Part shown: positions 61,401-64,000 of the stretch, in pieces
How the letters are laid out: every line of letters begins with the position of its first letter
Position numbering within the stretch: position 1 is the stretch's first letter
Assembly (NCBI GenBank): GCA_940671915.1
Contig: CALNVZ010003430.1
Span: 23,028,660 to 23,092,659 of the forward strand
DNA length: 64,000 nucleotides
DNA from: Paracentrotus lividus
Taxonomy: Eukaryota; Echinodermata; Echinoidea; Camarodonta; Echinidae
Direction of reading: 5' to 3'
Made by a program: the position numbers and the translations under genes
The notes under the pieces: model-generated
The model's input: only the letters and a program-made list of their open reading frames with translations
Database searches by the model: none
Told to the model about the DNA's origin: nothing

Positions 61401-64000
61401 TGCAAATGAATCGTCTTCATCTTGAGATGTCACAACAAGAACTAGAGATCGTTAGCAGAGAAAGAGTTAAGGTGAGTAGACTCTGCATGCCCTATTAGAT
61501 TGAAGGACAACAAATACAGACTTTTCTCTTTCTCTTTTAACTCATATACAAGTACTTATATTTTATTTAAAATAGAGTTTTATGTCTCCCTCAACCCCCC
61601 CCCCCCCAAGCAAAATACAACAATGAGTGCATGGGCATAAACATCAATTTTTCAAATATTGGGGTAGATGAGACAACTTTGATTTAATCTAGTATGGTTC
61701 CCCATGAATGCTTTTCATAGATTTTTACAGAATTATAAAATGTTTTCACACATTATTTTTTGTTATGTGTGTGTATGTGCTTCCAGTATACTGTATAAGT
61801 GGTTTCTTTCGCGAAGGTTTTATTTTCGTGAAGTTAACATCGTGCAAAAAAGGTTTTGAATAGTACCGCGAATTTATCAACGCTAGAAAATGTTTTGAAC
61901 TCCATGCGCTCGCAGAGCAATGCAGCGCGATGTGTGGATGACTGGTATGTACGTCAAATAAATTCAGGTAGTAAGTCTTTATTCCATTTTACTGTCTTTT
62001 TATAAATATAATGTCTCGTTTTTTAGATAGGAAAAGATGGAATACTTATAGTTCTAGTTACTTTTGATTCCAGATTTTGCCGACCGCGAATTTAACATCA
62101 CGCGAAAATGTCGGGACCCCCGCCAACCGCGAAAATATCTGTACGCGAAAAAAAACCACTTATACAGTACATCATATTACAATTTTCTGATTTTAGTTAT
62201 TATCATTATCATTATGACAGCTGAATGAAGCGTACGAGGAGTTATTGAAGGACATGTCTCAATCATTCCTGAATACGAGGTCTCTGCAAGAGAGATTGGC
62301 CAAAGTACGCTTTGATTATGCTGTACTTTCAGAAAGAATAATGGTGAGTCACCCCTGACATAGCAGTTTTACCCTTAGGCAAGGCATTTTATCATTATCA
62401 TTACAATCTTTCAGGAAGAATGATGGTGAGACAGTCCTGATCTGGCACTTATCCTTAGGCAAGGTATTTTATCATTATCATTATAATCTTTCAGAAAGAA
62501 TGATGGTGGGTCATTCCTGGCATAGCAGTTTTATCCTTGGGCAAGGCATTTTATCATTATTACGATCTTTCAGAAAAAATGATGATGAGTCATCCCTGAC
62601 ATCGCACTTACATCCTTAGGCAAGGCATTTTTTCTCTATGGTTCACTACATCCTGGAGTATAATTGGGTAATTGTCATTGGATACACGTCAGAAAGACTT
62701 ACAAGCATCCAGTGATATTCTGAAGGGCTTTGACATGAACATGTTTTACATTTGGTGCTACAATATTTATGAATACAAACTTAAAAATTATTATAATTAT
62801 GAAAAACACAAATTTCTTTTTCGGTTTCAGTTCATTCTAATATTTCACCTTTTCATCTCTACATACATTATAAAAAAAAGAATACAGTGTATTTGAAATT
62901 GATACAACATACTCTTACTGGATTTTAAAGTATATCCAATCTATTTCTTTGCATATTATAACTATAAGGTGAGTTATAAGACAAGTGTATTTTATAGTGA
63001 AAGGCTTCATATAATATTCAGATCATTCATTGAGGTATAAATTTATGACATCTTGTATAAGATAGCTTTTGAATATACTAATCATTCCAAAAATTGAAAC
63101 CAACCAATTAAATCCTTGTTATAGTATAAAAAAAGCTTGACCACTATAATGCAATTAATCACCAAATTTTGGAATGAATTATGGAACACTTGAGAACACC
63201 CAAGCTCTAATGGCTGAAATAATGTGTAGTGAGATAAGTTGATTTAATTATTACATGTTATTTCCCCTTTTTCATTGTCTTACGTGTAGAATGCTGGGGA
63301 TGGGTCTGTGGATACATCAGGAATATTTGTAAGTACTTTATGACAAATTGTGTAAATACTATGAGAAAGAAGGAAAGAATTCAGTAGTCAACTGAAATGA
63401 CTTCCAGTCAACATCCTATCCAAGAGACTATTGGATTTCTCACCCTTTTTTTTTTTTTTAGATTTGAGGGCTTTTACAATCTTCAATTTTATTTCTATTC
63501 AGCACAACTTGTAGGTCTATAACTCCGTCTATAAAAAATATTAAGTGATTTTTTTTTTTTTTTCACCCAGTATGAAAACTTTGCCTGACTCTAATTTCCA
63601 TTTCCATTTCCATTTTCAGTGAAATATTTGAGTTTGGAATCTATAATTATGATATATTTATATTTTGCATTGCATGTTTGCTATTTCAATGGTTTATCCA
63701 ATGATATTTGTATGAATTTTATATTCTTTTGTTGGAAATGGAAAAAAATAAATTCAAATTGAATAGAAATGGAATTGCATTAATTTACAGTACATACATG
63801 TATGTCTCATTAGCTTCATAGTGACATGGACGATGATTTAGTGGATGACGATGATACCGGGGTCGATGGCGAGGATGACCTTGAGAGTGAAGAAGATGTA
63901 ATCATTCCTGTACCAAGGCCGAGGCTGCAGCGTATTGTATCAAAATCCTCCAGTCGCGGGTCCAAACTTGAGCAGATGAAAACGTTAACGGAGTCTTTCG
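41457..64000 (+). CDS. CARD-coiled-coil scaffold of the CARMA/CARD9 type (gene span, partial)
   Basis: Eleven coding exons, all with GT/AG edges and matching phases, encode at least 522 residues: N-terminal tail (1-42), CARD (about 43-145), long coiled coil (about 155-447), and acidic Asp/Glu linker (463-490). The CARD contains RIIPKFRDAQLFDKRDAEII and ends DLYKEITGREP, matching the LYK-TGKEP signature of CARD9/10/11/14. The following LTVTILTQLTEMMED resembles the GLTHFLMNEV segment after their CARD. By family knowledge such proteins assemble BCL10 and MALT1 downstream of PKC-type signals and activate NF-kB. Whether it has a MAGUK tail (PDZ-SH3-GUK, as in CARD10/11/14) or stops like CARD9 cannot be seen; the gene runs off the right edge. 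Several exon edges are tandemly duplicated. Confidence 0.85.
41690..42290. repeat. Minisatellite, about 40-bp unit TAACTTTGTAAAGACTTCACTT
   Basis: About 14 degenerate units of the type TCTAACTTTGTAAAGACTTC followed by ACTTNNCTCTTT, spread over 600 bp at the start of intron 1 of the CARD gene. T-runs interrupt it. Simple tandem expansion; no function evident. Confidence 0.8.
42291..45539. other. Intron 1 of the CARD gene, unannotated part
   Basis: No exon recognised. A CpG-bearing, GC-richer patch lies at 43380-43560 (TAGCGGACGCTAATCGTTCG, CTTGCCGCCGGCGCGG) and might be a regulatory island or alternative promoter. Around 45080-45370 the phrase ATTTGTTGGCTGTA...ATGTGGTA recurs about four times at 60-70 bp spacing, a weak tandem repeat. 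Confidence 0.4.
45540..45680. repeat. GTCC microsatellite and repeat border
   Basis: GTGTGTGTGTGTCCGTCCGT with further GTCC units at about 45608-45665, preceded by CCCAGGCGAACGAGTTCGAGC. It directly precedes the DR1 satellite, and the pair may be one composite dispersed repeat, since CTCTGCCG...TTCGTTCAGGCGA at 36880-36907 uses related wording next to another TGACC array. Confidence 0.6.
45681..47240. repeat. Satellite of about 11 units carrying TGACCTTTGACCT (DR1) sites
   Basis: Units of roughly 140-158 bp, beginning about 45688, 45832, 45986, 46145, 46286, 46440, 46580, 46733, 46883, 47022 and 47176. Each has GCTACTCCTTCGCCATTTTT, CATCCGATTTCGATTCCGTT, TGCTTTATATGATAGCACTA, GGTGAGGGCTACAAAACTTC and a TTGACC-rich end. 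Most units hold TTTGACCTTTGACC; read on the other strand this is AGGTCAAAGGTCA, a perfect direct repeat with one-base spacing, the consensus site of RXR/HNF4-type nuclear receptors. It lies in intron 1 of the CARD gene and is cut short by element B. Confidence 0.9.
47277..48263. mobile_element. Non-autonomous TIR element with GGGGTTAGTTGGAAC motif (element B)
   Basis: A 987-bp element with ends ATAGGGGAGAGCGGGGTTAG and the near-complement. The motif GGGGTTAGTTGGAAC occurs in plus orientation at about 47290, 47484 and (as GGGGTAAGTTGAAAC) 47507, and as its complement at about 47463, 47855, 47877, 48220 and 48237; orientation switches from left half to right half. No transposase frame. It shares its outermost bases with element A (18942-19815) but has a different motif. 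Confidence 0.8.
48264..49049. other. Intron 1 of the CARD gene, no feature recognised
   Basis: AT-rich; no exon or repeat that I can support. Confidence 0.45.
49050..49540. repeat. Minisatellite, about 84-bp unit
   Basis: Six degenerate units of the form GTTATGTTCACATGNCACAG, TTGTAGTTTGAAACTTGAAG, TTAACAAAACCTCAACTTTT, GAACTCTGNCAGTATA. In intron 1 of the CARD gene. No function evident. Confidence 0.75.
49811..50357. mobile_element. MITE with GGGTGCGTTNATGGTC termini, interrupted by another MITE
   Basis: The left arm GGGTGCGTTGATGGTC...AACATGAATCATGATACAAA...CAATTACAAAACA pairs with the right arm ending TGTTTTGTAATTG...TTTGTATTATGATTCATGTT...GACCATGAACGCACCC. Arms about 80-100 bp. A second element occupies 50077-50216 in its middle, so the outer one is older. 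Confidence 0.7.
50077..50216. mobile_element. Short MITE with GGAGGGCGTTTCATGAAAGG termini
   Basis: 140 bp with arms of about 40 bp: GGGCGTTTCATGAAAGGACT, TGTCGGACGTTTTATCC at the left and the matching complement GGATAAAATGTCTGACAAGTCC...GATGAAATGGCCCCC at the right. The loop contains CTGATTGGCTGA. Nested inside the MITE at 49811-50357. Confidence 0.75.
50358..52122. other. Intron 1 of the CARD gene, no feature recognised
   Basis: AT-rich with a T-run at about 51930-51957. No exon found. Confidence 0.45.
52123..52703 (+). repeat. Tandem decayed copies of the start of CARD-gene exon 2
   Basis: Upstream of exon 2 (52719) there are three partial copies of its first part: 52123-52173 (TTTGACTCCAAATCAGCTCA onward), 52311-52396 (reads DGDQLLDDVAMDKTFPLTQD in phase 1 after CCAG) and 52500-52585 (reads DGDHLLEYIAMN, then a stop). 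Two copies of the preceding intron segment (GCTTACTGATGTT...GCAATTTAAT...CTGCCTTTCT) lie at 52211-52300 and 52628-52703. The copies stop near the codons for KEFL and run into CT-rich DNA, including (CT)n at about 52398-52447. None has a donor, so they are exon relics, though two keep an acceptor in the right phase. Confidence 0.85.
52719..52937 (+). CDS. CARD gene, coding exon 2 (first half of the CARD)
   Basis: Acceptor CATCAG at 52713-52718, donor CTG|GTGAGT at 52938. Phase 1 in and 1 out. Encodes EGQLLEDIAMDQSKPLTPDQ and then the first CARD helices: LTSLINHLEVERIIPKFRDA, QLFDKRDAEIISS. An internal Met at 52748 sits in GCCATGG and could be an alternative start if exon 1 is skipped. Confidence 0.88.
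53036..53297 (+). mobile_element. 3' end of a non-LTR retrotransposon (LINE), fragment
   Basis: In intron 2 of the CARD gene. A short frame reading WNSFFFPN...KMMLKTHLM resembles the C-terminal end of CR1/L2-type reverse transcriptases (WNSLP...FKKLLKTHLF), followed by a short tail that ends TTGCGCGTTATAAATATTGT and an ATT-type microsatellite. Heavily truncated at the 5' side, as usual for LINE copies. Confidence 0.5.
53298..56299. other. Intron 2 of the CARD gene; a short perfect hairpin at 55917-55945
   Basis: Three kilobases without a recognised exon. The only structured item is AAAGATAAGTCGG-ATC-CCGACTTATCTTT (13-bp perfect arms, 3-base loop). Confidence 0.45.
56300..57065. mobile_element. 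Non-autonomous TIR element with GTGAGTGACACGAC motif (element D)
   Basis: 766 bp; ends TATGGTCATATTCAAAC and the complement of TAAGGTCATATTTAGAC (14 of 17 match). GTGAGTGACACGAC or variants occur near 56317, 56486, 56677 and 56698. The right part (56866-57045) is homologous, inverted, to the left part of element C (2813-3010), yet the two elements differ in termini and in repeated motif. No coding capacity. In intron 2 of the CARD gene. Confidence 0.7.
57458..57604 (+). CDS. CARD gene, coding exon 3 (second half of the CARD)
   Basis: Acceptor TTTGCAG, donor TTAA|GTAAGT, phase 1 to 1. Encodes ALLDTVVRRGPKAIQLLFDH and VEKQHPDLYKEITGREP, helices 4-6 of the CARD with the signature closing segment, then TITITRMHTIL. 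Confidence 0.92.
58136..58233 (+). pseudogene. Extra copy of exon 4, possible mutually exclusive exon (4a)
   Basis: A clear duplicate of the first 98 bases of exon 4, preceded by its own acceptor (GATTCTAG) in the same phase 1. Reads GKKGDLLAFLTVTILTQLTV and MMEDNKKQEKEQ. At the position of CAG|GTCAAC an imperfect donor would end it in phase 0, the same as exon 4, so 4a could replace exon 4 but cannot be joined to it without breaking the frame. Reading on instead meets a stop at TGA near 58278. It is either a mutually exclusive exon giving a shorter coiled coil or a decaying duplicate; the weak donor favours decay. Confidence 0.6.
58322..58539 (+). CDS. CARD gene, coding exon 4 (start of the coiled coil)
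   Basis: Acceptor GAATCTAG, donor AAG|GTGAGA, phase 1 to 0, 218 bases. Encodes RKKGGLPAGLTVTILTQLTE, then a charged heptad-type stretch KELDQRKRDLAERERKIQRL and MDMKVKALLSKNEESEK. The LTVTILTQLTEMMED part corresponds to the segment just after the CARD in CARD9/11. Confidence 0.9.
58928..59032 (+). CDS. CARD gene, coding exon 5 (coiled coil)
   Basis: Acceptor ACACAG, donor ATG|GTAGGC, phase 0 to 0, 35 codons: LQTELTHRTTMLKEVQNKLL, KCQREAEKAKHHARM. Predicted continuous helix with leucines at heptad spacing. Confidence 0.88.
59391..59585 (+). CDS. CARD gene, coding exon 6 (coiled coil)
   Basis: Acceptor CATCCTAG, donor GAC|GTAAGT, phase 0 to 0, 65 codons. Includes ATFKNFHLEYELREMSNKRN, LERRQTRNLQRSVKNHEIWL and KVEELQKELEKID. 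Basic and helical. Its last 42 bases are repeated in the following intron. Confidence 0.88.
59544..60070 (+). repeat. Tandem repeat of exon 6 end plus intron 6
   Basis: Starting within exon 6 at AGGAAGGTAGAGG (59544), a unit of 184 bp repeats from 59728, where GGAAGGTAGAGGAACTACAG reappears but the donor GACGTAAGT has become GTTTTAAGT. A third partial unit starts near 59931 with the intron part only (TTAGTTATTTTCTCATTTTA, GAGCTGACTCCTGAATGTGT, TTTGGGGACTGGGATGTTGA). Confidence 0.85.
60071..60612. other. Intron 6 of the CARD gene, remainder
   Basis: A stretch near 60085-60180 reads loosely like the end of a LINE reverse transcriptase (RNAIPPGVHNA), with breaks; too weak to call. Otherwise nothing recognised. 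Confidence 0.3.
60613..60750 (+). CDS. CARD gene, coding exon 7 (coiled coil)
   Basis: Acceptor CATTTCAG, donor GGG|GTATGG, phase 0 to 0, 46 codons: DFRKSVAIGEEVCEISERVQ, SQLSKARDTNEGLNVKLQRT, LEKNEG. Helical, charged. Confidence 0.87.
61346..61471 (+). CDS. CARD gene, coding exon 8 (coiled coil)
   Basis: Acceptor TCTAAAG, donor AAG|GTGAGT, phase 0 to 0, 42 codons: LTGEIALLKKERNMMRETMQ, MNRLHLEMSQQELEIVSRER, VK. Strong coiled-coil pattern. Confidence 0.88.
61789..62169. mobile_element. MITE with TACTGTATAAGTGGTTTC termini
   Basis: 381 bp in intron 8. Left end TACTGTATAAGTGGTTTCTT, then TCGCG; right end CGCGAAAAAAAACCACTTATACAGTA. GCGAA/TTCGC words recur inside in both orientations. A TA target duplication is plausible, pointing to a mariner-type mobiliser, but unproven. 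Confidence 0.75.
62221..62343 (+). CDS. CARD gene, coding exon 9 (end of the coiled coil)
   Basis: Acceptor ATGACAG, donor ATG|GTGAGT, phase 0 to 0, 41 codons: LNEAYEELLKDMSQSFLNTR, SLQERLAKVRFDYAVLSERI, M. Its last bases start a tandem repeat in the next intron. Confidence 0.88.
62329..62632 (+). repeat. Four-unit, 80-bp tandem repeat of the exon 9 donor region
   Basis: CTTTCAGAAAGAATAATGGTGAGTC at the exon 9 donor recurs near 62410 (CTTTCAGGAAGAATGATGGT), 62489 and 62566, each followed by CCTGACATAGCAGTTTTACC CTTAGGCAAGGCATTTTATC with small changes. Each copy looks like an 11-base miniature exon between an AG and a GT, except that the last has lost the GT. Confidence 0.88.
62633..63289. 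other. Intron 9 of the CARD gene, remainder
   Basis: AT-rich; no further exon or repeat recognised. Confidence 0.45.
63290..63328 (+). CDS. CARD gene, coding exon 10 (13-codon micro-exon)
   Basis: Acceptor CGTGTAG, donor TTT|GTAAGT, phase 0 to 0. Encodes NAGDGSVDTSGIF, a non-helical link between the coiled coil and the acidic segment. Being phase 0 on both sides it could be skipped without a frame change. Confidence 0.7.
63814..64000 (+). CDS. CARD gene, coding exon 11 (acidic linker; cut by the window edge)
   Basis: Acceptor CTCATTAG, phase 0. Encodes LHSDMDDDLVDDDDTGVDGE, then DDLESEEDVIIPVPRPRLQR and a Ser/Lys stretch IVSKSSSRGSKLEQMKTLTE. Acidic then basic, Ser-rich: the kind of regulatory linker that lies between the coiled coil and the MAGUK part in CARMA proteins. 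It continues past the window. Confidence 0.88.

Overview
This is a stretch of animal nuclear DNA, AT-rich and intron-rich, with spliced genes, many small DNA transposons, satellites and one LTR retrotransposon. The two host genes (a heparan sulfate 3-O-sulfotransferase and a CARD/coiled-coil scaffold), the frequent TACATGTA and AGGCCTA words, and the style of the repeats suggest a marine deuterostome, most likely an echinoderm. That assignment is inference; I cannot name a species.

Host genes. (1) Minus strand, 10488-13404: two coding exons of a heparan sulfate glucosamine 3-O-sulfotransferase, namely the signal anchor plus stem (13009-13404) and the start of the sulfotransferase domain with its PAPS loop (10488-10654). 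The last exon(s) must lie left of the window, so 1-10487 is probably one long intron. (2) Plus strand, 41457 to beyond 64000: eleven coding exons, all phase-consistent, of a CARD-coiled-coil protein of the CARMA/CARD9 type, the scaffold family that nucleates BCL10-MALT1 signalling. The first 522 residues are visible: short N-terminus, CARD, long coiled coil, acidic linker. Any PDZ-SH3-GUK part would be to the right.

Layout. 1-10.5 kb: intron of gene 1, carrying several MITEs, a hAT-like element (6651-7989) and another with TAGTT target duplications (9378-9748). 10.5-13.4 kb: gene 1 exons. 13.4-22.7 kb: intergenic, repeat-rich, with foldbacks, a duplicated CT-rich block and an element with GGGGTAATTATGGCC motifs. 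22751-27192: a young, incomplete Ty3/Gypsy (Mag-like) LTR element on the minus strand with 5-bp target duplications. 27.2-41.4 kb: intergenic, including a 4.85-kb inverted-repeat element (33345-38197) that holds a second 3.1-kb foldback. 41.4-64 kb: gene 2; its 11-kb first intron holds a satellite of about 11 units full of perfect nuclear-receptor DR1 sites.

Most notable. The CARD gene has at least four separate local tandem duplications, each covering an exon edge or exon (around exons 2, 4, 6 and 9), one of which could act as a mutually exclusive exon. There is also a set of non-autonomous elements (2798-3575, 18942-19815, 47277-48263, 56300-57065, and perhaps 34513-37646) that carry a private short motif repeated inside them; two of these share a body but have different motifs and termini.
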